From Ophiostoma sp. CBS 140.51 (Eukaryota > Ascomycota > Sordariomycetes > Ophiostomatales > Ophiostomataceae), in NCBI GenBank assembly GCA_029298735.1, contig JANSLP010000127.1, positions 21,436 to 85,435 on the forward strand: a DNA stretch of 64,000 nucleotides, given 5' to 3'. Position numbers and translations under genes: made by a program. Positions 35,960-47,007 of the stretch are shown here, one piece after another. Within the stretch, counting starts at the first letter, position 1, and the number at the start of each line of letters is the position of its first letter. A model generated the notes under the pieces. It made no database searches, was not told the DNA's origin, and saw only the letters and a list, made by a program, of their open reading frames with translations.

Positions 35960-36366
35960 GGTAGTCTGCATCTGCCATGTATATTTATCAAAACTCTTCT
36001 TTTGCATTTCGGGCATAAAATGGCTAAACAACCAATGGGAATTGTATCGTATCTTCTTTGTAAACAAATCACGTTGCATCAGAAGCGTCACAAAGTGTCT
36101 CCTCATGTCGACGCCGCAAGACGGTCATGTATCATTTAACACGGGAAACACAGTAATTAAATGGGCAATGAGCTGCAATGCGAGCTACTGCTTACTTGCA
36201 GCAATATCTATTAAAGCAAATCTTGCAGTAAAGCAAATCGCTAAATCTATGTCATCAATGTGTGGGTGGCAGTGAGATTCAGTGGACGCGCATGCGGTAG
36301 CTGCCGTGTAAGACACTCGCAACCCTCCAATAGAAACAACAACTTATTTCGGGTAAAATGGAACCT
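35960..36366. other. Convergent 3' intergenic region
   Basis: 407 bp between facing stop codons of the AIM18-like and glutaredoxin genes. No gene is seen. Confidence 0.5.
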
Positions 36367-36792
36367 CTACAGAGCACCGGCCTCCTTCAACAAGTTCTTC
36401 AGGTCCTTGTTCTTGTGCGCCTCCAGATCGGAGTTGCCGCCAATGTGCTTCTTGCCGATGTAGATGTTGGGCACGGTGCGCTGGCCAGAAATCTTCTGGA
36501 GAGCGTCCTGGATCTCGCTGCCATCCTCTGTTATCTAGGTTAGTGACTGCTCATACTCGAGGACGCAGGTGCACGGTGAGCATGGTGCGAACTTACCTTC
36601 CAGGTCAAGCTCAATGGCGTAGTACTTGGCTCCGAGGTCGTCGAGCGTGCGCTTCGTGCTGCGGCAGTACGGGCAGTACGACTTGCTGAAGACGACGACG
36701 GCGTTGTCGTCGATGAGCTGCTGAGCTTTCTGTGCGGCGGCCATGTTGTCTGCGGGAGTGAATGACGAGAAGAGCCTGCTGAAAAAGGACAT
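36367..36792 (-). CDS. Dithiol glutaredoxin
   Basis: Exons 36792-36597 and 36527-36367 give 118 residues from the ATG at 36792. The active site is CPYC in SKSYCPYCRS. The glutathione-binding TVPNIYI (cis-Pro) and HIGGNSDL are present. It is a class I glutaredoxin that reduces disulfides and glutathionylated proteins with glutathione. The intron (GTAAGT...CACTAAC...CAG) leaves a single G in phase 1. The frame remains open upstream to an ATG at 36996, adding 68 residues with many Arg and Ser and no Asp or Glu, as in a mitochondrial presequence. A third in-frame ATG (MAAAQKAQ) has the best context, with A at -3. Which start is used cannot be told from sequence; yeast Grx2 makes both long and short forms this way. 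Confidence 0.92.
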
Positions 36793-38701
36793 TGAAGGGA
36801 GTCGAGTATGTTGACGGTGTTGAGGTAGTAAAGGTGTTCTTGTAGCTAGAGGACTGGGTGAAGGGGAAATATATGTCGAAATCGGCGCGCGGCTTGATGG
36901 CGAATAACGCAATGGGGGGCAAAAAGAGGGGCGGCCTTTGTGTACCTGGGAACTGCTTCTCAGTGTGAGGGCGATCCGTGACGTTCGTGCGGACATTTGC
37001 AACGGCTACCTAACAGTTGTATTGATAAGCCACTAGAGAGGCAAGAGGGACGGCGTGCTCTTGCGCGATTGGGAATCGGGTTGGCTGCGCAAAGCAGAAA
37101 GGCGTTGGAGGGTGGCAGAAAAGCTGCAATATGCGGTTTGTGCGGAAGGCAGGAGGGGAACCCGTTCTTTCATGCCACATTGTGTGTGCGAGTCAACGCT
37201 CGGAAGGTGCAACGGTGCTTGCTTCGGCAGGTGTTTTGCTTAAATGTGGATTTCGGACAGCCTCTGATTTGTCAACTTCTTGCGCGCTGGGGAAGGCGTA
37301 TCCAAGTGCAGAGCTCGGCTTTGTGAATCATAGTAGTCAGTCATGGAGAATCAAAGAAGCCCACAGAAGGTGCGAAGCTATGGATGCCCTCGATCCGGCC
37401 CACATGGTGTCGAGGGTGTTTGTAAAGTTGGCATATTGGCGTATCTGGCTGTTGGGGAAAGAGCTTGTGAGGTATTGCGAATTCCGTAGATTGCAGACAG
37501 ACTCTATCTGGACAAAATGGCCAACTTGCTCCATAAGAGATTCGCATTCACAAGGCTGCAAAAGGATCTTTGCCGGCCAAGCTAACTTTTTACGATGAAG
37601 CCGGCTGTCTGCCATTACCAGCACTTCTCACGTGGGGCGCAAATCCTTTGCGGCTCATGCTGCAGTGAGAACCGTCGTATTTTCTTGTGGATTCTAGCAT
37701 CTTACGGTCGCTCATCAAAATGCATTTTCCAGTCACGGGGGCTTTTGGCCATGCAGCAAAATATTCAGTGTAACGAGCCTAGAATGGCCAGCCTGAAGAC
37801 GGCTTGCCTTGACGACGTAGTGGCTGTCCGTATCCATGGTAAGATGTTATGAGAAGTACGTTGTGAGATATGCACAAAGTGCTGCATCTTACAACATGCC
37901 CGTCGATACCCGCAAATGTGTGGTTATGAAATACTGAAACCTGAATCTTTTCATCGTCGGAAGAGTTGTACTGTCGAGACTATAGGCGGTAAAGATCTGA
38001 ACTTGTATGGTGGAGTACTTCTTGATAGTAAATGTTTCGGCAACGGCGTGTCAATTTCACCTAAACTTTTTTTAGGCCCACCGCCCAGTGAGAGAAATGC
38101 GCTGGCCCGACTGGCCGGACTCAGCACCAGGTCGCCCAGCTTTTTGTGGACACCTCACTCACAGCAAAGCAGACAAATCTTGGGTCGCTGTTGCCTTTCG
38201 CCTCTTCTTTTCGCCTGCGACACGAGCAATCAACGGAATCTGCACAGAGCCTTGTTTTGTCGCTGCATGCCGAATCCACTCGATTGCAGCAAGGCCAGCC
38301 AACAATAGGTCATTTTACAACAACACATACAGTACCTGAGTACATACCACACCAGCCTGCCCTTCCACGCCGCGCCTGCCCAAGCAAACAAAACTTGCTT
38401 TCAGCCCCTATTCCTTTCATCTTCATCGTCATCTCAGCCCAAAACCAAGACAAGGAATCCTTCCTCTCCTGATCCGCGGCCCAACGCCAATACGTACAGC
38501 ACCTTTGTCCGCACCATCTCACGTGGGGTATGCGCACCGCATCACCCGCCGCTCTTTTATTCGCCCAACCACCTTTCAGCGGCCGAGACCGACACGCGCA
38601 GCCCAAGCATAGCATTCTTGAGAACGGGGAAGCGAGCCACCCACCCCCTCAGCAGAGGAACAAGATCGATGCGCCGCAGCCGACTGTGAACTTTTGAGTA
38701 G
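36793..38701. other. Divergent intergenic region (glutaredoxin / BAG protein)
   Basis: Contains the possible N-terminal extension of glutaredoxin (to 36996) and the promoter and possible 5' exon of the BAG gene. Open frames at 37131-37598 and 38088-38339 have no recognisable features. Confidence 0.45.
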
Positions 38702-40204
38702 AGACGATTTTGCTCTTTCATCCTTAAACCGCCGCTTCGCCCCCAGCATACGCTTCAGGCTTCCCTAACCCGGTGTGTGTATCGTGTCCTGTTAAAGGGA
38801 CCGAAACCACCCGCCAAAGTGGCTTCCGGTTCTGCTGCCGCGGCATCGTTGGGTGCCCCATTTGCCAGCCTGGCCAACATCACGTCAGCCCTGCTGCCAA
38901 AGTTGCCCCCTGGCTTGCAGACGTATCTCGATTCATCCGTCGACAGCGTTGCGACCGCCCTAGCCAACTCATCCACCTACATCCAATCCACGACCGGCAT
39001 TCCCCCGACCGCCCTCTATAGCACCGTTGTTGGTGCCGTTATCCTCGGAGCTGCCGCACGCACCGTTTCTGCGCGCAAGACCCCATCCTCAAGGACAGGC
39101 ACTGCTGCCAAAGCCCCCAAGCTCTCACGAAACAAGAAGCGGAAAGCTGCCAAGAAGGCAAAGACCGAAGGAAAAACAGACAAAGACGGTATGCGGCGTT
39201 ACGGTTGGTCGACTGGCCAGCAGCTGTCGCCCTTCACATCGACGCTGAGCCAAGAGGGCGTGCCGGATGTCACCGACGACGACTACGAGTACATTACATC
39301 CGACGACCTTCACAACCGCGGTCAGGCGGCACCCTTTGAGTATGGAGTCACCGGCAGCCGCTCGGGTGGATCTTACTTCCGCCCGCCGGACGATGACAAC
39401 CTGAACGACATCCCACAGGAGGATGTGTTGCTTCTCCGCCATGGCAACGAAGTCAAGGAGGAGTTCTTTCCTGCCTTTTCCATTGGCGACGGCAAACTCT
39501 ACACCGAGGATGTCCGGGATCGTGTTCAGCTGCTCTATGACCTGTCCGACGCCCAGACAAAACGGGTCAAGCTATACTACAAGGGCAAGCTGCTGAAGGA
39601 CGACGACCACCCAGTGTGCCAAAGCAATGTCAAGAACAACAGCGAGCTCATGGTTGTCCTCCCTGGTGAGGAGCTTGTGGCCAAGCCCAAGTCGCCGATC
39701 AAGAAGAGCAACAAGCAGACTAGACCGGACCGTAGCCCGAAACAACAAGCCAGTGGCCCGTCATCGTCTACCGGCAACTTGGAGGTGCCTCCCCGTGGCC
39801 GCCCCGACCAAAAGGCTGGCGGCTCATCAAGCCGTGCACACTCTGCAGCCTCGGGTGTCTCTGGCACGTCTGGCGCTTCAAAGACTTCCAACATCTCCAA
39901 CATTCCCCCGCCCCAGACATCGCAGGGCACAGCCATGGACCAGTTACATAGCATCGACTCTCACTTTGAGGCGAAGCTTTTGCCGCTGTGCGAGGAGTTC
40001 ATCAAGAACCCGCCTTCTGATCCCAAAAAGAGGCACGACGAGCACGCAAAGATTTCTGAGACTGTCTTCCAGCATGTGCTTTTGAAGCTGGATGCTGTCA
40101 GTACAAACGGCGAGGACGCGACTCGCGCAAGGCGCAAGGCACTCGTCAACAAGGTGCAGGATGTCCTTAAGGATGTGGACAATGCCAAGGGAAAGACGTC
40201 TTGA
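38702..40204 (+). CDS. Membrane-anchored ubiquitin-like/BAG-domain Hsp70 cochaperone (5' end unresolved)
   Basis: The frame is open from 38702, but the first ATG is at 39192. Yet the sequence from about 38800 looks coding: a probable membrane helix (STVVGAVILGAAA) followed by a basic cluster (KLSRNKKRKAAKKAK), as in Snl1-type BAG proteins. Next come a YGWSTGQQLSPF motif, an acidic DDDYEYITSDDL segment, a ubiquitin-like domain (VQLLYDLSDAQTKRVKLYYK) and a C-terminal BAG domain starting near AMDQLHSIDSHFEAKLLP. BAG domains bind the Hsp70 ATPase domain and promote nucleotide release. The true start is probably in an upstream exon. One phase-compatible model joins an ATG exon at 38529-38687 to an acceptor at 38758, but this is weak. 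Translation from 39192 would give a soluble form without the anchor. Domain calls are firm; the N-terminus is not. Confidence 0.75.
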   Translation, partial: RRFCSFILKPPLRPQHTLQASLTRCVYRVLLKGPKPPAKVASGSAAAASLGAPFASLANITSALLPKLPPGLQTYLDSSVDSVATALANSSTYIQSTTGIPPTALYSTVVGAVILGAAARTVSARKTPSSRTGTAAKAPKLSRNKKRKAAKKAKTEGKTDKDGMRRYGWSTGQQLSPFTSTLSQEGVPDVTDDDYEYITSDDLHNRGQAAPFEYGVTGSRSGGSYFRPPDDDNLNDIPQEDVLLLRHGNEVKEEFFPAFSIGDGKLYTEDVRDRVQLLYDLSDAQTKRVKLYYKGKLLKDDDHPVCQSNVKNNSELMVVLPGEELVAKPKSPIKKSNKQTRPDRSPKQQASGPSSSTGNLEVPPRGRPDQKAGGSSSRAHSAASGVSGTSGASKTSNISNIPPPQTSQGTAMDQLHSIDSHFEAKLLPLCEEFIKNPPSDPKKRHDEHAKISETVFQHVLLKLDAVSTNGEDATRARRKALVNKVQDVLKDVDNAKGKTS

Positions 40205-41133
40205 TCTAGAAATGCGCCCATTATGTTAGATTCCATACACGTTAGACAGCTCATTCATTCTTTTCTTTTGTGATGCTGCTCTGAATTTCCTATACTACTT
40301 GTTTCATTTTTCACTATACTTACTTATATTAGTCCACACTGTTTTACCATTCTACTTTCATAAAACGCACACACATTTTCTCCATCTCAATGACACAGAA
40401 GCAGAAGGCACCTAGGGCAATTAATATGCAAAACCTCGTGAAGACCGCAATCGGCACCACAGGAATTATGGAGAACCCTGATGACGGGCGCGGTAGGCAC
40501 AGGTGGGCAGCTCTTATCGCCAGCCCGCTGATCCTGATTGTCCGGGGGCCAATACAAAGGAGTATTGGGGGCATCATGTAGCGCAGTTTGTATCACGTGC
40601 AAGGGAGTCTGACTCAGCAAGCTGACTATCACATGATCAGGTCCGGGAGCCCTAAGCAGTGCAAGCCGCCACTCGCCCCTCTTTTAGGCCTCGCCCATTT
40701 CTTTCAGGACCCAGAATGACCCAACCAGCCCTAGCCTAGAAAGCACCACACCAACCGCCAAAATCCGACACTGCGCAGAGTTTTGGGATTAATTTTTTTC
40801 TATTGGTGGTGGCTAGCATTTTCGGCATTATTTTTTTTTCGAGCCCTCACCACCACTTTCTGTGTGTGAAGTGGACTGGCATTTTCTTCTCCTCCCTCCT
40901 TCTCTCTCCCTCTCAGGCTTTCGCGATAATCAACAACCATCAACCACCCAGCAATCCCCTTCGACAACGATCGAAGTCCACCGACGGAGGGCATATTTAA
41001 CGTCGAGCGTCGACAACAACAGAAGAAAAACTAGACAGGCTTCTCACCAGTCTGTTTCTTTTTTCTTTTCCCTTTACCGCATCGTTTCCCCGACACGCCC
41101 GCTTCACTGCGGCCGATCACCAAATCACACAAA
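40205..41133. promoter_or_regulatory. Upstream region of L16
   Basis: Holds the BAG gene 3' end and the L16 promoter and leader. Pyrimidine-rich stretches at 40855-40920 and 41050-41090 fit a highly expressed ribosomal-protein gene. A CACGTG/TGACTCA pair is listed separately. Confidence 0.45.
40594..40616. promoter_or_regulatory. CACGTG-N10-TGACTCA element upstream of L16
   Basis: CACGTG at 40594-40599, then ten bases, then TGACTCA at 40610-40616, a full Gcn4/Cpc1-type core. It lies about 520 bp before the L16 ATG. It matches the pair upstream of S20 in spacing and partly in flanks (CACGTGCA). Factor binding is inferred. Confidence 0.42.
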
Positions 41134-42416
41134 ATGTCGAGCTTCGAGTCTGTTGTAAGTGTTTTCTTCCTTTCTGCTTGCATTGCGCTCGCTGGTGTGT
41201 CACTGCTTCTGCCTCGAGCGGCATCTTCTCTCTTTCACATCGTCACGAAACACGACTATGCACATACTCTCGGATCACGGAACATGGATTGTCGATCGTC
41301 GATTCTTGCGGAGGGACATTGTGGCTTCGGGGCCTCTGGGCTTTTTGGAAGTTGGGACGAACACGAGAGCGAGGAACGTGGATGGACACGGTAGTGGCCA
41401 ACTGGAAACAAAGGGAATGTCGAACGAATGAGTGGTTGTCGGTCAAATCCACCGGAGGCCGCTTCCGATTGTGCCCTGCACATTGCAATCAGACTTTCAA
41501 AGACCGACGACAGCGACAATGCGGCGACTTTGGCGATGCCACAAACCGATCCGACGAGACCGAAAGAGAGACGCCCATCTGGAAAAAGATAGAGAGCGGA
41601 CCAACGTGGACAGCGGCATCACAAAACGGAAGTGCATATGCTGACAGTGTGTTACTCTAGGTTGTCATTGATGGCAAGGGCCACCTGCTGGGCCGTCTGG
41701 CCAGCATTGTCGCCAAGCAGCTGCTGAACGGCCAGAAGATTGTCATTGTCCGCTGCGAGGCTCTGAACATCTCTGGCGAGTTCTTCCGCGCCAAGCGTAC
41801 GTTATTACTAACTCCCCCGAACATAATCGTCTTCCAAGCATATGCTAACACGGGATTCTTTTCCGTCTCAACAGTCAAGTACCACTCTTACCTCCGCAAG
41901 ATGACCCGTTACAACCCCACTCGCGGTGGTCCCTTCCACTTCCGCGCCCCCTCGCGCATCTTCTACAAGGCCGTCCGTGGTATGATCCCGCACAAGACTG
42001 CCCGCGGTGCCGCCGCCCTTGAGCGCCTTAAGGTCTTCGAGGGTGTCCCGCCCCCGTACGACAAGCAGAAGAAGATGGTCGTTCCCCAGGCCCTGCGCGT
42101 TCTGAGACTGCAGCCTGGCCGCAAGTACTGCACGGTCGGCCGGTTGAGCCACGAGGTTGGCTGGAAGTACCAGGATGTTGTTGCCAGGTGTGTATTTTCC
42201 CTGTTCCCTTGTGTTGGAACGATTTTCTCTCGCCACATCATTTTCGACCAGATTGCTAACCCATCTCTTACCTACAGACTCGAGGAGCGGAGAAAAGCGA
42301 AGGGCGCTGCCTACTACGAGCGCAAGAAGGTTGCCGCGCGGCAACTGTCCGAGGCCAAGAAGAACGCCAAGGTCGACCCCAAGACGGCCAAGGCCCTCGA
42401 GGCTTTCGGCTACTAA
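41134..42416 (+). CDS. RPL16: 60S ribosomal protein L16 (uL13, L13A)
   Basis: Exons 41134-41154, 41661-41796, 41875-42187 and 42278-42416 give 202 residues, the family length. The first exon encodes only MSSFESV. The joined sequence reads VVIDGKGHLLGRLASIVAK, then MTRYNPTRGGPFHFRAPSRI, then GMIPHKTARG, all diagnostic of uL13, a large-subunit protein. Intron 1 is 506 bp, far longer than any other intron in the window, and interrupts after codon 7. Long 5' introns in ribosomal-protein genes often act in expression; I looked for box C/D or H/ACA snoRNA signals inside and found none convincing. Identification is certain. Confidence 0.97.
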
Positions 42417-43320
42417 GCGACGAATATGTCGTGACAGTGACGTTTCTGAGGAGGTGCGATGAGATGGAAAGAGCGGCGAATCTTGAGCAACGGCGAGAGA
42501 GACTTGGAAAAGGGGGAGAGCGGGATGTATAGCAGCAGACCAAGGCGTGGCTAGGACGATGGCTTCTTGTGTGTGGCATGGCAAACGAACAGACAGGACC
42601 AGACTGCTGTATTGATGGCAGTCGGACTGGCATTGTTCTTGCATGCATTTCCCACAGTTGCTCTGCTCGTTCTAGTTCCTTGTTGTATGCGCTTGTTACC
42701 AGCATCCGCGTCCCTTTCTTTTCCTACACGATCTTTTGTTTTTGCTTTTACGTTCGGGGCACTTGTGTTTTTGTTCTCTCTAGATTTTCGGACGGCGCGC
42801 GAGGAAGGGTGGGAGTTCATCAATGGGCGAGCTATGCTTCCTTGTAAAAACAAAAAAAGGAGAAGTGGAATTGTGGGCTTCACTTGGGCAAAAAGGAAGG
42901 GCATGATGCATCTCAAAACAAAAAAAAAATCAAAGACAAAACCGAAACCCAGGAAAAGGGTTTCAAACGACTTATTTATTTTTGACAACCCCTTGTCTAT
43001 TTCATTAGTTTTAGGCAAAAAAGACAAAAAAATCATTTAAAAAATTTAAGACAAATGACCGTGATCTTCTATCATGGCACAAATACCGCGCCCTACATGG
43101 ATGCATGACGCCAGACGCCAGACGCGGTTTGAGCACATTTGCAATGTACAAAAAAGACGATGGGACTTGTAATATGGAGTGCATGCATGTCGTCAATGTG
43201 ATTATATAATACATGTGAGGAATATTTGACCAGAGACACAAAAAGGTAAAAAATGCCCCCCCACAGGTAATTCTTAAAGAATCCACAGTGCCAGCCAATC
43301 TTGGCCTCCTCGACCACATA
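42417..43320. other. Convergent 3' intergenic region
   Basis: 904 bp between the L16 and Swi5-like stop codons. It contains a short repeat GACGCCA GACGCCA GACGC at about 43107-43126. No gene is seen. Confidence 0.5.
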
Positions 43321-44197
43321 TCAGTCCTCTGGGCCAACTCCAAACTCACGGTCTGCGTACAGGGACCGCACAGGAAGGCCCCGGTTTTCCGCTATGATTC
43401 CTATAAACTCCTGGGCCACATCTCGGAGATCGTTGTAGTGTTTGAGGAGGCTAATACGAGCCTGATCTGTGCTAGCAGATGTTTGTTTTGCATTGTCTCC
43501 TCTAGCCATTTCGATCTCGGCGATGGCGCCTTCTTGTTCGTATGCTCGGGCGAGAGCCTTGCTCTATTTTGTTTGATTTAGTTGGTGTACTGAAGTAAAC
43601 GTCAAGTAAACTGTAAAATAATACGAAAGGCACAGGAAGGAATATTCACCATCTTGTCGTATTGCTGTATTTGACTCTCCTGTTAAGACAGCAGATGTCG
43701 CGGCTGTCAGCCTTCCGGTCGAATAGAGCGGGTCATATACCGCAAGAAAAATGAGAAGAAAAAGGAAGAAGAAAAAAAAGAAAAAAGAGAGAACGAGGAG
43801 TCCAATAACTTGCCAGCTTGGAAGCTTCTTTCTCTTCCTTTACCTCAACGAGATGTTTATCTCCAGATGCTGGCCCTTGGATCTTGAAGACGATTTTGGC
43901 GTCGTCTTGAGATATCCTTGTAGCCTTGACTGGGCCCCATTGGACACCATTCTCTGCACCTGTGCTATCCTGTCTTTGTCCAACGGCCTCGAGTCTTGCC
44001 TTGTGGGCCTGAATGTGGTGTAAGATAACTGAAAGGAACGCTTTGTGCTGGTCGTTATGTTGGTTTGCGGAAATATCTGTCAGAACGCACAATTGCGCTT
44101 GTGTGAGAAACGTGTCGTGTTGGGCGAGCAGCCCTTCGAGGCCATTCTGTTGTGAAGGCCTTTCATCGTCGCGCCGAGTGGTATTGTCAAACACCAT
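43321..44197 (-). CDS. Swi5/Sae3-type recombination mediator (5' end uncertain)
   Basis: Proposed exons 44197-43844, 43679-43650 and 43563-43321 give at least 208 residues. The C-terminal exon holds the Swi5 signature: LLKHYNDLRDVAQEFIGIIA followed by ENRGLPVRSLYADREFGV. Swi5 with Sfr1/Mei5 stabilises Rad51 or Dmc1 filaments during recombinational repair. The middle exon has only ten codons (ESQIQQYDKM) and completes the coiled-coil lead-in. The donor before it, GTAAAG, is not ideal but is the only phase-0 choice I found. The frame continues upstream of the ATG at 44197 through plausible coding sequence (IDLTKQQLANILIRTNIEKL), so an additional 5' exon is likely. The long N-terminal region is unlike the compact yeast proteins, but extended forms occur in filamentous fungi. 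Confidence 0.75.
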
Positions 44198-45096
44198 CCC
44201 TTCCAATTTTTCGATATTTGTTCTTATTAAAATATTGGCTAACTGTTGTTTGGTAAGGTCGATCCTTTGTGTTGTTGCGTTTGGTGTTCCCAGATGTTGA
44301 AATAATTAGGAACCCTCGAAACAGCCGCCTGATAAGTCACCAAGTTCCAAGTCATATGAGCACAGTCTGAGAATGAGGAGCACGTGTCTGAAATGAAGAC
44401 GGTGATATTCGGAACACACGAAGAAAATAATCGACCGGACAAACAGGCAGTCAACGAGAGTTTGCGACCGGAAGGAGCAAACCTGTCTCTTTCCCGCATG
44501 TCGAGTTTCTCGTAGTTTCCTGGTTAGTCATCAATATCAGTTGGGGTCCGTCCAGACAACGACCATTGTCTTGGCTTTTGACCGACCATACACTAAGTCT
44601 TTTCAATAACAATTACTAGCATCCTGGAAACCGTATTATTGGCAGTTTACACCATCGACGGTCGAGGCAGAAGCTTTTTTTCGGAGAACATTGAGGCTGA
44701 AATACTTGGCGACGACAAACGGTTAGCAATATGCGCCAAACCAATTTACGGAAAGCAAATCCTCCAGTTAATAAAGAGGGAGAAGAAATACGAAATAACA
44801 ATGGCTTCGGTGGCTTCGTTCGTTTGGGGGAAATGACCACAGACCACGTTGACAAAGTCGAAGAAGATGACGATTCGAAACAAAGGAGGACGCAGTCAAA
44901 AACAATGGCAAATAAAAGTGAGGCCTTCTCGCCATGATTACATTTTCGATCACTTCTCTCCTCATCTGTCTCTGTCGCTAACCCTTACTTTGATACTTTC
45001 CAATTTTAGCAGCATCTCTAAACGGCTTACACCTCGCTACAGGGGTTTGTTTACCATTCATCCTAATACATCGTTCAGCCTCCTAGCATCCTCACG
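44198..45096. other. Divergent intergenic region
   Basis: Between the Swi5-like gene and the Ser-rich secreted protein gene. The 44.2-44.5 kb part probably contains the missing 5' end of the Swi5-like gene. Nothing else is recognised. Confidence 0.4.
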
Positions 45097-45930
45097 ATGA
45101 GGACATCACACCTCGCATATTGTATCGCCACGATACTGTCAATGGCTATAAACAGCTCGGCCTCAAAATGCCGCCCTTCACACAGCTCCAAGAGTGCTAG
45201 CAGCAGCCCGGTTTTGTCGTCAGTGTCGTCAGCATTATCGCTGGTCTCTCCACCGTCTTCAAGTTCTGCAATCTCATCCAGCTCCTCAATTCCATTAAGC
45301 TCTATTTCGATCTCGGTCTCCGACTCTTCGTCCAGCTCTGTTCCCTCTTCAAGCGCTACTCCGTCGAGTTCTTTAGTCTCATCGTCCATCTTGTCTCCCT
45401 CAAGCTCAAGCTCTAGTTCCATGCCCAGCTCGATCTCCTCTGCTTCCAGTACATCATCGTCAACTGCGCCCAGCTGCACGTACACCGACTGCTTCAAGAT
45501 CCTTGCCCACAGCACCAGCGGCACTGGCGCCCAGGTCGACAACCAGTACTTCAGTGTCAAGACTGGCACCAATGCTCCTCGATTTGGCCTCACTGGATAC
45601 ACACCTGCCATCTTCAGGCTCTACCCCAGCGACAATCTCCAGATTGTTAGCCCGGAATTGAATGGCTACTACGTCGGCTCGACCGTCGCCGCCAACTCTG
45701 CATTCTATCTTGCACCGCTTCAAGAGTATATAGACAACGCATATCAACTGGCATCCTGCTCCCGCGACCCGACAACATATGGCCTGGTATGCGCCATGGC
45801 CCAATTTAACACAGTCTCGGTGCCCAAGACCGTCACTTCGCAGTACAGCTACAATCTTTATTGGGGCCTCTACAGCGACAGTTATGCTCCCGTCACACTC
45901 ACTTACGAGCCGGTTGATTGCCCATGTTAG
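45097..45930 (+). CDS. Secreted Ser-rich cell-surface protein, function unknown
   Basis: A single exon of 277 residues. Residues 1-22 form a signal peptide (MRTSHLAYCIATILSMAINS). Residues 25-127 are mostly Ser with Pro, Ile, Val and Thr, a typical heavily O-glycosylated spacer. The C-terminal 150 residues form a compact domain beginning APSCTYTDCFKILAHSTSG and ending TYEPVDCPC. It has six Cys spaced as for disulfides and repeated aromatic/Gly motifs (YFSVKTGTNAPRFGLTGY). I do not recognise the domain; similar secreted fungal proteins are known only as hypothetical. It could be a wall protein or an effector-like secreted factor. No GPI signal is present at the C-terminus. The codon range is biased by the Ser tract (TCC, AGC, TCG). 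Confidence 0.72.
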   Translation: MRTSHLAYCIATILSMAINSSASKCRPSHSSKSASSSPVLSSVSSALSLVSPPSSSSAISSSSSIPLSSISISVSDSSSSSVPSSSATPSSSLVSSSILSPSSSSSSSMPSSISSASSTSSSTAPSCTYTDCFKILAHSTSGTGAQVDNQYFSVKTGTNAPRFGLTGYTPAIFRLYPSDNLQIVSPELNGYYVGSTVAANSAFYLAPLQEYIDNAYQLASCSRDPTTYGLVCAMAQFNTVSVPKTVTSQYSYNLYWGLYSDSYAPVTLTYEPVDCPC

Positions 45931-47007
45931 GGACGAACACCCATACTTTCGGGTTCCTGGCGCCGCGTGTCTTGAAATAAAGCTTGGGGCGCGGACCACT
46001 TGAAGATATATTAGACATATTCTGGATAACAGCAAAAGTTGCGCAATATATTGTGTCTGCCTCATTGGCAATTTTGACTGCAAACAGTTTCCGGTGCTCC
46101 TTTTCTTGCCCAAATTTATTGCTTCCATCCTCCAAATCTCGCTTCTTTTACCATTTGCAACAAACACCGGGGGTATTTCACGTCAAGATGACGTGGTGCA
46201 CATGAACCCCGAACCCATCATGACTCTCTCCCAATAAACCGGGCGCGCCGGACAGCGGCACAGAAGCGCAAAAATAAAATGGAAAAGCGCAATAGCCATG
46301 GATGTCAAAGATATAGACTTAAGGCTTACACTGTTTTAAAGCAAAAAAAGCTTATTCGCGTCTTCCGACGGTGTGATCGGCAACAACGGCTAAATCAATC
46401 TCGGTCCACCAGCCCTCTGCTTGTTGCTCCATTCCCCATCGTGTCCCGCGATCCTACAATTGGAATGCTGTTGTTGCGCTCACGACAAAAGCTGTCCACC
46501 ACTGCGAGGACCACATTACCTCACATCACCCTCCACCTTCCTTTTTCAACTCATTAACAGAGATTAATCCTTTCACTTTTTATTTTTTTGAAGATTTACC
46601 ACGGGGCTCCAACCGAAAATTGAAAACCAACAGAGATCCGCGCCTCTTCCCCACCTTAGCCGCCAGCGGCCTCGCGGTGAAGTGGTTTGTTGCCTTACAT
46701 CCCTTCCTTCACGGTGGTCAACAACTCTCTGATTCTTATTTTTTCTACAGTCGTTGACCGAATATCAATTCTTTGGCTCGAAGAGGGGTGGTCTCATATT
46801 TTCGCTTTTTCCGAGTAATTATAAATACACACATGGTCTCCTGATTTTTATTTCTTTCGTCCTACATAATATCTTCAACTTACACGACATCCCACCTTGT
46901 CACTCTGTGTCCTGTTTTATGACGGAAATTATTTTCTTCTATTCACCTGGTTGATTTTATCTCCTTTATATTTTCTCATCGGCCTCAACTATTCCTGCTT
47001 TTGAAAA
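45931..47007. other. Intergenic, no gene seen
   Basis: About 1.1 kb upstream of the second small secreted protein gene. It contains TATA-like AT-rich DNA at 46815-46830 (AATTATAAATACAC), a possible core promoter. Confidence 0.45.

Noticed and set aside
38088..38339. 84-codon open frame upstream of the BAG gene
   Set aside because: Its frame does not lead into the BAG frame with good splice signals, and the sequence is not recognisable.
41155..41660. Intronic snoRNA in L16
   Set aside because: No box C (RTGATGA) with a paired box D, and no clear H/ACA hairpins, were found.
41178..41660. 160-codon open frame inside the L16 intron
   Set aside because: It lies wholly in the intron, out of frame with L16, and shows no protein features.
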